From an uncultured Clostridia bacterium (GTDB taxonomy: Bacteria > Bacillota > Clostridia > Oscillospirales > Acutalibacteraceae): a stretch of 35,273 nt of DNA. Of the stretch, positions 1 through 8,811 are shown in pieces. Within the stretch, counting starts at the first letter, position 1; every line of letters starts with the position of its first letter. A program made the position numbers and the translations under genes. The stretch is from positions 1 through 35,273 of the forward strand of contig CAMPBI010000004.1 of the NCBI GenBank assembly GCA_946637545.1, in the 5' to 3' direction. The notes beneath the pieces were generated by a model. The model searched no databases and was not told the DNA's origin. It saw nothing but the letters and a program-made list of their open reading frames with translations.

Positions 1-852
1 CCGAAGGGCGAGGTTAAGCAGAGAATTGTGCTTGTAGGTCACTCCGACAGCCAGTTTGAATGGCCGATTAACTACTATCTCGGCGGACTTCAGGCTAAAC
101 TTTTTGTTGAAATCCCCGCAGTAATCGGACTTGTTATTCAGACAGTTTTTGCACTTATCTGCATTTTTGCAGGCGAAAAGGGCGGCGTTGGCGACTTTGC
201 AAACGCAGGTCTGTTCTTCAAAATTTTCTTTATCGTAAGTATTATTTTCATCCCGTTTGAAATTTCGTTCATCTTCTTCCAGAGCTGGACAAAATCAGTT
301 CCCGGCGCGTCCGACAACCTTTCGGGCTGCTATGTCGGAATCGGCACACTCAAGGCTATGCGCGAGGCAGGCGTTGACCTTGAGCAGACAGAGCTTATGG
401 TTATCTGCTCGGGTTCAGAGGAGGCAGGACTCCGCGGCGCAAAGGCTTACGCAAAAAGGCATCAGAAGGAGCTCAAGGACATTCCTTCAATCTGTATCGG
501 ACTTGACACCTTCAGAGACCTTGAGGATATGGCTGTTTATGACAGGGACCTTTCAGGCACGCTTCAGCACGACTGGGGTGTAAAAAATCTTGTTAAAAAC
601 GCTGCTGCTAACTGCGGATATGACCTCAAGTTTGAATCAATCTATATCGGCGCTTGCGACGCTGCCGCATTTGAGCAGCAGGGCATTCCGTCAACAGGCT
701 TTGCGGCTATGAATCCCGACCCGCCGAGATACTATCATACACGACTTGACAATCCCGAAAATCTTCGTCCCGAGGCTATCGCAGCAGGTATCGAGATTAT
801 GATTGAAACAGTTTGTATGTACGACAAGGAAGGACTTCCGAAAAAAGCATAA
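1..852 (+). CDS. M28-family zinc (amino)peptidase, 5' truncated by window edge, with an inserted hydrophobic (TM-like) segment
   Basis: Frame is open from base 1 (PKGEVKQRIVLVGHSDSQFEW...). M28-like motifs: GHSD, GASDNLSG, GSEEAGLRG, and a late H (YYHTRLDN). Confidence 0.8.
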   Translation, partial: PKGEVKQRIVLVGHSDSQFEWPINYYLGGLQAKLFVEIPAVIGLVIQTVFALICIFAGEKGGVGDFANAGLFFKIFFIVSIIFIPFEISFIFFQSWTKSVPGASDNLSGCYVGIGTLKAMREAGVDLEQTELMVICSGSEEAGLRGAKAYAKRHQKELKDIPSICIGLDTFRDLEDMAVYDRDLSGTLQHDWGVKNLVKNAAANCGYDLKFESIYIGACDAAAFEQQGIPSTGFAAMNPDPPRYYHTRLDNPENLRPEAIAAGIEIMIETVCMYDKEGLPKKA

Positions 853-864
853 AACGCATAATAA

Positions 865-893
865 AAACACCTTGCAGATGCAAGGTGTTTTTT
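865..893. terminator. Rho-independent terminator, likely bidirectional (M28 peptidase and GH130)
   Basis: AAACACCTTGCA-GA-TGCAAGGTGTTT hairpin followed by a T run. Confidence 0.85.
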
Positions 894-894
894 G

Positions 895-1845
895 TTATTT
901 AATTAAATCGTGTTCTTTGATGTAGTTCACAACTTCGTCTACTGTGGTGAAAGCAAGTGCTACTGTGGTGTCTGCTGCGCCATAGTAGATTGCAATTTTG
1001 CCGCTTTCGGAATCGGCAAGAGCAGAGCACGGGAACACTACATTCGGCACGTCGCCGACTGTTTCGTACAGCTCGTGCGGAGCAAGCAAAAAGCTGTCTG
1101 CTCTGTGGAGCACCTTCCACGGCTCGTCCTTATCAAGAATTGCAGCGCCCATACTGTAAGTAAAGCCGTTGCAGCTTGTGAGCACGCCGTGATAAAACAT
1201 CAGCCAACCCTCGTCAATTTCAATCGGTGTAGGACCTGCGCCGATTTTTGTTTTTTCCCAGAACTGCTCGGGCTTCATAACAAATCTGTACTTGCCCCAG
1301 TATTCAAGGTCCTTGCTGCGCTCGATAAAAATGTCGCCGTACGGTGTGTGACCTCTGTCGCACGGACGAACAAGCAGCATAAATTCGCCGTTAATCTTTT
1401 TCGGGAAAAGCACGCCGTTTCGTGCAACGGGATAAGTTGCGTCCTCGAACTGCTCCCAGGTTTTGAAATCCTCTGTTGCGGCAATGCCGATTGTGGTGCC
1501 GTTAGGTGTAAGGTTAACCCATGAGAGATAATACTTACCCTCGATTTCGCAAAGGCGCGGGTCGTAGCCGTTAAAAATCACCTTGTCGTCAAGCTCCCAG
1601 TGAATCGCGTCCTTGCTGAATCCCGTTACAATATTGTGGTATCTTGTAACGTCGTCAACGCGGAATACGCCTGCAAATCCGTCGCCGTACGGAACAATCG
1701 CCGAATTAAAAATACTGTTTGCCCTGAAAAGATTATCCCTTGTGATAATCGGGTTTGCGTCGTATCGCCAAACGGGATACCTGTAACCCTCGGGCTTGTC
1801 CTGCCACGGAATGTTCGGAATTGCGTTTCCTATAATTTTTGCCAT
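895..1845 (-). CDS. GH130 family glycoside phosphorylase/hydrolase (mannoside phosphorylase-like)
   Basis: 316 aa, five-bladed-propeller style sequence (NSAIVPYGDGFAGVFRVDD, GYDPRLCEIEGKYYLSW, IGAGPTPIEIDEGWLMFYHGV, YYGAADTTVALAFTTVDEVVNYI). No signal peptide. Confidence 0.85.
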   Translation of the reverse strand: MAKIIGNAIPNIPWQDKPEGYRYPVWRYDANPIITRDNLFRANSIFNSAIVPYGDGFAGVFRVDDVTRYHNIVTGFSKDAIHWELDDKVIFNGYDPRLCEIEGKYYLSWVNLTPNGTTIGIAATEDFKTWEQFEDATYPVARNGVLFPKKINGEFMLLVRPCDRGHTPYGDIFIERSKDLEYWGKYRFVMKPEQFWEKTKIGAGPTPIEIDEGWLMFYHGVLTSCNGFTYSMGAAILDKDEPWKVLHRADSFLLAPHELYETVGDVPNVVFPCSALADSESGKIAIYYGAADTTVALAFTTVDEVVNYIKEHDLIK

Positions 1846-1861
1846 ATTTATACCTCCCAGG

Positions 1862-3325
1862 TTAGTTTGTCAACTTTATTCTTACAGTGTTTTCGCCCGC
1901 AGGTGTTTTGACACTGATAAGGCTTGCGCCGCTGTCGTATTTTTCGATAACGGAAAAATCACTGTCCGTGCCGAACGGCTTGTGAACATAAATAATACTT
2001 TCGCCCTCGCTGTCAGCTTTGAAAGTCAGCGAAAACTCGTTGTTTGCTCTGTCGAGCCCGTAACTGACTATTTCGCCTGCAACCGCAACGGGATGTGTTC
2101 TTGAGAGCATATTCATAAGCGGCGCGTCGAGGTCGTCGCCGTGGTAATCCCAGTACATCTGACCCCAGTGCATCTCGTCAAAGAAGTCAAGCAGCTCGTT
2201 TGCATGACCGAACCACGAGGTGTCGGTGTTGTCGCTGCAGCCGCCCCACTCACCCACAATGACGGGCACCTGAAGGCGAAGCTGCGTGTTGCGCATTTCG
2301 CCGAAAAAGGCTTTTACGCGGCTTGAATTTGCATACTGATAAAGCGGAGTGTCAACCGAAAAGTCATAGGCGTGCGGTCCGAAGCACTGATTTTTCTCGC
2401 GCTTGCCGTTCACACTGATGGGCGACGCCGACTGCTTAACACCGCTGTTGCAGATATAGCTTTGCTCCATCATAACAATACCGTTATCCGTAATTTCACG
2501 GATTGCGGCAGTAGTCTTGTTAAGAAACGGAGTATATTTTTCCTGGTCAAACTTTGTTTCAATAGCGTCAATGCGATAAACGGCGTCCCTGATAACATCG
2601 CCGCCGATACAGTCGAGCATATTTCTTGTATCACGCTTCAGGGCAGATTTGAGCAGTCTGCGGCGGTCAACCTTTTTGTTGAAAGCCACCGTTTTTGCCA
2701 CGCCGCCAACGAGGCGAGCAATCATTTTTTTGCTGTAAGAGCCGGGGAAAGGCTCGTTCATAAGGTCAAATCCGAACAGCGCAGGGCTGTCGCCATAGCG
2801 CTTTGCAAGCATCTGCCAAAGGTCGCAGTATCTGTCCTGCAAGCCCTTGCCGCAAACGGGTGTGTTGTTCCAGAAATTGTCAAACGAATTGCGCACCCAC
2901 TTGCCCATAAGATAACCGTCCGCCCAAACAAAAATCGGCATTCTCGGCTTTGCGCCGTCGGTAATAACCGCCCACTCGGGAGCGCCGTCGCCAACGCTTT
3001 TGCCGCCGTTGCCCGAGTACAAATCCTGGTGCATATCAAGCAAAATATAAACGCCGTATTTTTCGGCAAGTTCAAAGATTTTGTCAATTGATTTAAGATA
3101 ACTTTCGTTATACTGCTCCATTTGCGGCTCAAGATTCTGCCAGGTAATTGCAAGGCGGATAATGTCAAAGCCGCGTGCTCTGTACTTTTTGAAGAATTCC
3201 TCGTCAAGCTTGTAGCGGAATTCAGTTTGGTCGCGCAGCTTGTCGTCAATATTCATACCGTTCAGAATCCTTGTTCTGCCCTGCGAGTCCACAAAACGCA
3301 TTTTGCTGCTGATGATTTTTTCCAT
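1862..3325 (-). CDS. GH5-like glycoside hydrolase, cytosolic (no signal peptide)
   Basis: LDMHQDLYSGNGG...DGAPEW, LMNEPFP (acid/base Glu), VIVGEWGG (nucleophile Glu). 16 nt upstream of GH130 on the same strand. Confidence 0.8.
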   Translation of the reverse strand: MEKIISSKMRFVDSQGRTRILNGMNIDDKLRDQTEFRYKLDEEFFKKYRARGFDIIRLAITWQNLEPQMEQYNESYLKSIDKIFELAEKYGVYILLDMHQDLYSGNGGKSVGDGAPEWAVITDGAKPRMPIFVWADGYLMGKWVRNSFDNFWNNTPVCGKGLQDRYCDLWQMLAKRYGDSPALFGFDLMNEPFPGSYSKKMIARLVGGVAKTVAFNKKVDRRRLLKSALKRDTRNMLDCIGGDVIRDAVYRIDAIETKFDQEKYTPFLNKTTAAIREITDNGIVMMEQSYICNSGVKQSASPISVNGKREKNQCFGPHAYDFSVDTPLYQYANSSRVKAFFGEMRNTQLRLQVPVIVGEWGGCSDNTDTSWFGHANELLDFFDEMHWGQMYWDYHGDDLDAPLMNMLSRTHPVAVAGEIVSYGLDRANNEFSLTFKADSEGESIIYVHKPFGTDSDFSVIEKYDSGASLISVKTPAGENTVRIKLTN

Positions 3326-3348
3326 AAATTACTCCTCAAAACTGAAAA

Positions 3349-3387
3349 AAGACAGTTCGTACAACTTGATTATATACGAACTGTCTT
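3349..3387 (-). promoter_or_regulatory. Perfect 13-bp inverted repeat with a -10 box in its loop; candidate operator and terminator
   Basis: AAGACAGTTCGTA (3349-3361) and TACGAACTGTCTT (3375-3387). Minus strand continues into T residues. Confidence 0.7.
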
Positions 3388-3397
3388 ATTATTTCAA
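3369..3397 (-). promoter_or_regulatory. Sigma-A-type promoter for the GH5-GH130 operon
   Basis: Minus strand TTGAAA (3392-3397), 17-nt spacer, TATAAT (3369-3374). Confidence 0.7.
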
Positions 3398-3402
3398 CAG
3401 AT

Positions 3403-4719
3403 TTATTCAGTTATTTTAAACAGCGCTGCGCCGTGCGGTGCAACAGTTGCGGTAAGCGTGTTTTTCACAGCGCCTGAATTTTCGCCCTGCCATATGTCAA
3501 ACGCATTGTACGCCGTGTCGGGCATAAGTATTTGCGCAAGGTCAAATCTGATTTTCCGCTGCTTTGAGTCTGTATTGAAAAGCGCCACATACTTGCAGCC
3601 TCTGCCGTTTGCCGCCCACACAATTTTGCCCTTGCCGTTCTTTTCATCGCGAACAATCTCGCGCGCGCCGTAAGAATTTTGATTCATATTCATATACTCG
3701 GCGTTTGTCAGAAGCGAAAGGGTAAAATCATCGTTTTCGGGCAGATTTCCGCCAATCATAAGCGGACTTCTGAAAATTCCCCAGAGCGTCATAAGCGTGT
3801 AGTGCTCGGGCTTGGTGAACTGGCTCATACGGTTGTTCGGTCCGTAGTAGGTGCTGTTCTTGGCAATTCTGCCGATAGGCAGCATATCGCAGTCCGGAAA
3901 ATTGCCGGGTGCAGTTACACCCTCCCAGGTTTTGCAGCGGTCAAACATATCGTAAAGCTTGTCCCACCTGTCCCAGAAATCGCCTGTCATACGCCACATA
4001 TTTGCGTTTTTGCAAAGGTGGTCAGCCTTGTCGATAAGGGCAGGTCCGGGCGAAAGAGAAAGCACAATTTCTCTGCCGCAGGAGTCAATTGCGTTGCGGA
4101 GCATTTCAATTTCGTAATCCGCGGTGTACGGATTGTCCCAGCGGCGAAACTCTGTAACGGCAATGTCGTCGCACTTGATAAAATCAACGCCCCACTCGGC
4201 GTACATATTGATGATTGAGTTGTAATACTGCTGCGCGTCGGCATTATTTTTTACGCCGTACATATCGGTGTTCCACGAGCAGACGGAAAAGTGGTGCGCT
4301 ATGTCGCGGCAGGTGGCGTTGCTGCCGAGAATTTTGCAGTTTTGCGCCACTGCCTGACGCGGAACGCCACGCATAATATGAATTCCGAACTTGAGCCCGA
4401 GCGAATGCACATAATCGGCAATTTCAGTAAATCCCTTGCCGCCCTTTGCGCTGGGAAAACGGTTTGGCGCAGGCAAAAGTCTGCCGTATGCGTCCATTTC
4501 AAGCTCGGTAAAATTATTGTAGTCATTGCTGCAGGCATTCGGCTCGTACCACTGAATGTCGCACACAACATACTCCCAGCCGTACTGCTTTAAATGCTTT
4601 GCCATATAGTCGGCATTTTCGCGAAGCTGCTGTTCGTTTACCGCGGCACCGAAGCAGTCCCAGCTGTTCCATCCAAGCGGCGGCTTTTTTGCCCATTTTC
4701 TGAAATTTTCCATATGCAT
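3403..4719 (-). CDS. GH27-like alpha-galactosidase, cytosolic
   Basis: KKPPLGWNSWDCFGAAVNE, YVVCDIQWYEP, VDFIKCDDIAV, WRMTGDFWDRW; GH27/clan D signature. Confidence 0.82.
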   Translation of the reverse strand: MHMENFRKWAKKPPLGWNSWDCFGAAVNEQQLRENADYMAKHLKQYGWEYVVCDIQWYEPNACSNDYNNFTELEMDAYGRLLPAPNRFPSAKGGKGFTEIADYVHSLGLKFGIHIMRGVPRQAVAQNCKILGSNATCRDIAHHFSVCSWNTDMYGVKNNADAQQYYNSIINMYAEWGVDFIKCDDIAVTEFRRWDNPYTADYEIEMLRNAIDSCGREIVLSLSPGPALIDKADHLCKNANMWRMTGDFWDRWDKLYDMFDRCKTWEGVTAPGNFPDCDMLPIGRIAKNSTYYGPNNRMSQFTKPEHYTLMTLWGIFRSPLMIGGNLPENDDFTLSLLTNAEYMNMNQNSYGAREIVRDEKNGKGKIVWAANGRGCKYVALFNTDSKQRKIRFDLAQILMPDTAYNAFDIWQGENSGAVKNTLTATVAPHGAALFKITE

Positions 4720-4744
4720 ACCTCTGCAGATTTTAATGCATTTA

Positions 4745-4773
4745 TTTTACCACATATGAAAGTGAATGTCTAC
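4745..4773 (-). promoter_or_regulatory. Putative promoter for GH27
   Basis: Minus strand TAGACA (4768-4773), 17-nt spacer, TAAAAT (4745-4750). Confidence 0.5.
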
Positions 4774-4781
4774 ATATTTTA

Positions 4782-6542
4782 CTACGATGCCTCCTGCTCC
4801 CCGTTTTGCTGCAAATTCGCCAGTTTAATCAGCATCGCAAGGCGGTAGCCCGCCGCAACGCAGGGCAAGGGATTAAAAATCGGCAAGGTATCGTTAACGC
4901 TGATGACGGAATCAAACGCCGTCATTTCCTCCTCGATGTTTTCGGTGGTAAAAAGAACAACCTTTGCGCCGATTGTGCGAAGTCGCGAAAGATAGATTTC
5001 GCACTGGGGTGACCTGTCCTTGCCTGTAACAAAAGCAAGCACTGCCGCGTTTTCAAGCATTCCTTTAGGATAATTCACAAGCTCCGAAATATTGACAGCG
5101 GCACAGTTAACGGCTGCGAGTGCACGCATTTTGTCAGCAGTTTCGAGCGCTGCAGAAAAATCGGTTGAAACCGCGCAGGTAAAAACATTTTCGCTTTGAA
5201 AAATCAGTTTAAGCGCACCTGCAAAGGCTGTATTTTCCTTGATTGCAGATGCAATTTTGCCCGACATCATCTCTGCCATTTTGAGCGCAACGTTCAGATA
5301 AATATCGGTAACAACGCTGTCAAGAACGCCGATGTAAAGCGCAAAAAGCGAGAGCGTCATACTGCTGTAAATGAACGAACGCAGCGACACTCCGTCGGTG
5401 TAATCGCAATTGTACGACACTGTTTTGTCACACAAAAATGACAAGGAGGAAATTTTACTTCCCGTCACCGCAAGAGTTTTTGCGCCTGCCGCTTTTGCAC
5501 GGCGTATGCAGTTAAGCACGCTGTCTGTTTCGCCGCGGTGTGAAACTGCAATCACAAGTGTGTTTTTGTCAAGCACGCAGCGCGAGAACATAAACTCACC
5601 CGCAGGATATGAAGCTGACGGAATATCCGTAAGCGTTTCAAGCAGACAGCAGGCGTAAACGGCGGCGTGATATGACGAACCCTCTCCCACAAGAATTATG
5701 CGAGTCATTTTTTCAACGCTGCGCTTTGACATTTTAAGCGAGTCAAAACAAATTTTTGAGTTGGTGATAAATTCCGAATACACCTCGCGTGCCGCCTGTG
5801 AGCAGCCGTGAATTTCGTCAGTGAGCAGAGTTTTGCTCCCGATAAAAAATCTGCCCGTAACAGGTGTGAGGCTCTTCTTTATTTTTTTGCCTTTTGAATC
5901 AAAAAAGACTGTTTTGTCCGTGCGCAGTTTAACCGTTTCGCCCTTGGTTAAAACGGCGTATCGCTCAAAGCCCGCCAAGGCTGAAAGCTCGCTTGACACA
6001 CAGCAGCCGCTTTCGCTTACGCCGACAAAAAGGCAGTTGTTTCCTGCGTTTGCGTAGAGTGCGTTTTCATCCTTTTGAATGAACGCAAACGACGGCGCGC
6101 CCGACAGCGCAGCAGATATTTTTGCACAGAGCTCCGTTTTGCTTTCAATATGCGTTATGCAAAGGCACGCCAGCAGCAAATCGTCGTCAGTGTAAACGGG
6201 AAACGGCGTTCGTGTCCACTGCTTGAGATTATTAAAATTACGGATTTCGCCGTCGCAGGCGGCGGCGTAAAGCTGGTTTGACGCAGGCACGGCGGACGAC
6301 GCGCCGCGGCATCGCATCTGCAGTGCCGTTTTTGCGATTCCGCAATTTCCCGAGGGTGCAAATTCACGGCAGCTGTCAGCAAGTTCATCAATGCCTCCAA
6401 GAGTTTTGACTGAAACAAATCCGCTTTTGTCGCACACTGTAATTCCGTTTACCTCGCCTCCCCTGTGCTGCATCATTTTAAGTCCGTCGAGCAATACTTT
6501 TTGAGGCTTTTCCCTGCCGATATATGCAAAAATTCCACTCAT
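4782..6542 (-). CDS. GlmS-like protein (degenerate Ntn-glutaminase domain plus two SIS domains); predicted pseudoenzyme
   Basis: MSGIFAYIGREKPQKVLLDGLKMMQHRG aligns with GlmS MCGIVGYIG...LLDGLKRLEYRG. SIS motifs GEGSSYHAA and SHRGETDSVL. Catalytic motifs are altered (see findings). Confidence 0.8.
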   Translation of the reverse strand: MSGIFAYIGREKPQKVLLDGLKMMQHRGGEVNGITVCDKSGFVSVKTLGGIDELADSCREFAPSGNCGIAKTALQMRCRGASSAVPASNQLYAAACDGEIRNFNNLKQWTRTPFPVYTDDDLLLACLCITHIESKTELCAKISAALSGAPSFAFIQKDENALYANAGNNCLFVGVSESGCCVSSELSALAGFERYAVLTKGETVKLRTDKTVFFDSKGKKIKKSLTPVTGRFFIGSKTLLTDEIHGCSQAAREVYSEFITNSKICFDSLKMSKRSVEKMTRIILVGEGSSYHAAVYACCLLETLTDIPSASYPAGEFMFSRCVLDKNTLVIAVSHRGETDSVLNCIRRAKAAGAKTLAVTGSKISSLSFLCDKTVSYNCDYTDGVSLRSFIYSSMTLSLFALYIGVLDSVVTDIYLNVALKMAEMMSGKIASAIKENTAFAGALKLIFQSENVFTCAVSTDFSAALETADKMRALAAVNCAAVNISELVNYPKGMLENAAVLAFVTGKDRSPQCEIYLSRLRTIGAKVVLFTTENIEEEMTAFDSVISVNDTLPIFNPLPCVAAGYRLAMLIKLANLQQNGEQEAS

Positions 6543-8663
6543 TTAATTCACCTGATTCCTTTCAAGTCTGGCAAAAATTATACTCATATCGTCGTGCTTT
6601 TTCCCCTCAAATTCACGAAGCGCTCTTGTCAGAACAGCGTCGGCAGTTTCCTGCACCCCAAGACCGCCGAGCGAGTTAAGCGTGCCCTCGACCCACTCCT
6701 TGCCAAGGTCGCCGATTCCGTCGCTCATCAGCGCAACACAGTCGTCGCAGCCGATAACGGCAGTGCGTTTTGCAAACTCAACGCCACGCAGAATTCCGGC
6801 AGGCATAGAAGTCAATTCGCATTTTGTAATGCGGTTGTTTTTGATAATATAGCTTGCAGGCGCGCCTGCCTTGTAGATTTCGCATTTACCCGTGTACAAA
6901 TCAATATTCACAATATCGAGCGTGGCAAGACTTTCGTCGTTACTCTTAACAAGCAGAGCACAGTTAACAACCTTGAGTGCAATGTCAAAGCCAAAGCCTG
7001 CGCTGATAAGCTTTGAAATAAGTCCGGCGCCCATTGCGCCGTCAAGCGCGGCACGCGAGCCCTTGCCCATACCGTCGCTGATAATCAGAATACAGTGCCC
7101 CTTGCCGTCGTTGATTACTTTAACAGTGTCACCGCACAAGTCGCCCTCGGCACTGTGCTGCGCAAAGCCGACGGACAGACGAAAATTCGGACGCTCAAAA
7201 TAGGCAATCATTGTTTCCGTTTTAAAATTAGTAGAGCGCGGCGAATCAAAATATCTGCCCAGAATTTTGCCGATTTCCTCGGTCAGCCGCCCATCGTTTG
7301 CCGCACTGTAATCGCCGTCGGTAAGAATTTCAACGCGTATTCGCCCGAACTTGTCCTCGATTACGGAAATATTCGATGGAAAAATATCAAAATCACCGAG
7401 CAGCCGCCGTATTTTTGCCGCCGCAGCAGTGTCAAAGATTTCGGACTCGTCAAATTCAAACGCCAAATCCTCGAGCATATCCGCAATTGAAAAAAACTGG
7501 TCGGACGCAACCATACGAATCTGGTTTGTTTTTTCAAGCACTATTTCGCGGCGTATGTACTCCTCCTCGGTGAGCATTTCGCGGTCATAGTCGTTCTTTT
7601 TGCGCGTAAGGTCGTTTATACGCTCGCGCACGGTGTCCACGCTTTCGCTGATTGCCGCCATTGCCGATGACGCAAAGCGCAGCTTGAGCACAAGGTTCTG
7701 CCGCAACGAGCCGTCCGGCGCCTCATTTTCGGAGGTGACAAAGGTCTGCTCTATTTTTGCACCGATTTTTGGAGGAATAAGCGCAAAGGCGGTTGCGGCG
7801 ATTACCGCCTCAAGAAACAGCGGCAGTGAAAAATCACCGTTTTCCGCAGCGGCGAAAAAGCCGACAGAGCACAGAAAACTGATACCCGAGGAAAACGGTG
7901 ATATCCCCCGAAACAAAAGCGCAACAAGCGCTGAAAACGACAGCGCGCCGACAATGAACAATGCTCCCGAGCCTGAAATAGAAAGTGAAAAGCCAAGCGT
8001 GAGTGCCAGGATAAGCGCCCTTCTGTCGCCCGCATAGCGAACGGCGCACAAAATGAGCAGCATTGCCACTGCACGCGCAGGGCACACCCCGCCTATATTA
8101 AGCGATGACAAATTCATCAGTATAATGCCGAGCGAAATTACTATGCAACTCACATCGGACAGCGGCAATGCGCGAAGACGCAGCCGCTTGTAATTTGCAT
8201 TAATACTGCGGTAAAAGAAATAAGTGCCGCCTGAGCAGAGCACTGCCTCGCTTGCAACAAGCACGTAGTCGCCAAAGCTGCTGCCAAGATTAAGACAGAG
8301 CACCGTGCCGCTTGCAAAATCTGACAGAAACGCCACCGTCATAACAAACGCAGGGCGGTGATAAAGTTCAAAAGCGGCTGCGGCAAGAGCGCCGATTAAA
8401 GCCATACTGATGCCTGCAAGATACCTTGCAGACGCGGCGTTTACTCCGCCAATCAGTGTGCCTGCAAACGCTCCTGCCGCGGCGAAAGGAAAGTACCGTT
8501 TTGGCGATGCTGCAGTGAGCGAAATCCCAAAGGGTGTTACGTCGCCGATAACCCTGCCGAAGCTGAGGGCAAGTCCTGCTGCAAAATATGCCGCGCAAAG
8601 CAGATAGTATCCGGATTTTAATTCTCCCCTTTTCCTCTTTAAAATCCTCTGTTTTAACGCCAT
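6543..8663 (-). CDS. spoIIE: Stage II sporulation protein E (SpoIIE), multi-TM PP2C phosphatase
   Basis: N-terminal multi-TM region, C-terminal PP2C (ILIISDGMGKGSRAA, MSDGIGDL, KKHDDMSIIFARL). Start chosen at MALKQRIL, which has GAGGA upstream, rather than the longer ORF start at 8717. Confidence 0.88.
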   Translation of the reverse strand: MALKQRILKRKRGELKSGYYLLCAAYFAAGLALSFGRVIGDVTPFGISLTAASPKRYFPFAAAGAFAGTLIGGVNAASARYLAGISMALIGALAAAAFELYHRPAFVMTVAFLSDFASGTVLCLNLGSSFGDYVLVASEAVLCSGGTYFFYRSINANYKRLRLRALPLSDVSCIVISLGIILMNLSSLNIGGVCPARAVAMLLILCAVRYAGDRRALILALTLGFSLSISGSGALFIVGALSFSALVALLFRGISPFSSGISFLCSVGFFAAAENGDFSLPLFLEAVIAATAFALIPPKIGAKIEQTFVTSENEAPDGSLRQNLVLKLRFASSAMAAISESVDTVRERINDLTRKKNDYDREMLTEEEYIRREIVLEKTNQIRMVASDQFFSIADMLEDLAFEFDESEIFDTAAAAKIRRLLGDFDIFPSNISVIEDKFGRIRVEILTDGDYSAANDGRLTEEIGKILGRYFDSPRSTNFKTETMIAYFERPNFRLSVGFAQHSAEGDLCGDTVKVINDGKGHCILIISDGMGKGSRAALDGAMGAGLISKLISAGFGFDIALKVVNCALLVKSNDESLATLDIVNIDLYTGKCEIYKAGAPASYIIKNNRITKCELTSMPAGILRGVEFAKRTAVIGCDDCVALMSDGIGDLGKEWVEGTLNSLGGLGVQETADAVLTRALREFEGKKHDDMSIIFARLERNQVN

Positions 8664-8753
8664 TTTTGTGTCCTCATTTTTATAATTCGATTTGATTATA
8701 TATAACGAGATACGCAAAATATGTCTTAATGTGTAGCAGAATTCAAATCTTAC

Positions 8754-8782
8754 TTGTATAGCGCAAAGAGATATGATATAAT
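8754..8782 (+). promoter_or_regulatory. Putative promoter for GH3
   Basis: TTGTAT (8754-8759), 17-nt spacer, TATAAT (8777-8782). Confidence 0.6.
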
Positions 8783-8811
8783 TGTTTTATATTATTAAAT
8801 AAGGTGATAGT

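Noticed and set aside
910-1524. 204-aa plus-strand ORF antisense to GH130
   Set aside because: Shadow ORF on the complement of a well-supported gene; no recognisable family, Cys/Val-rich low-plausibility composition, no convincing RBS.
2372-3091. 239-aa ORF antisense to GH5
   Set aside because: Antisense shadow of a gene with intact catalytic motifs.
4782-6542. Functional glmS annotation
   Set aside because: Catalytic Cys, HTRW motif, ELKHGP histidine and C-terminal lysine tail are all changed, so the gene symbol glmS would be misleading.
8664-8811. Spo0A boxes (TTTGTCRAA-like) upstream of spoIIE
   Set aside because: Looked for but no convincing match found in the spoIIE-GH3 intergenic region; the spoIIE promoter remains unassigned.
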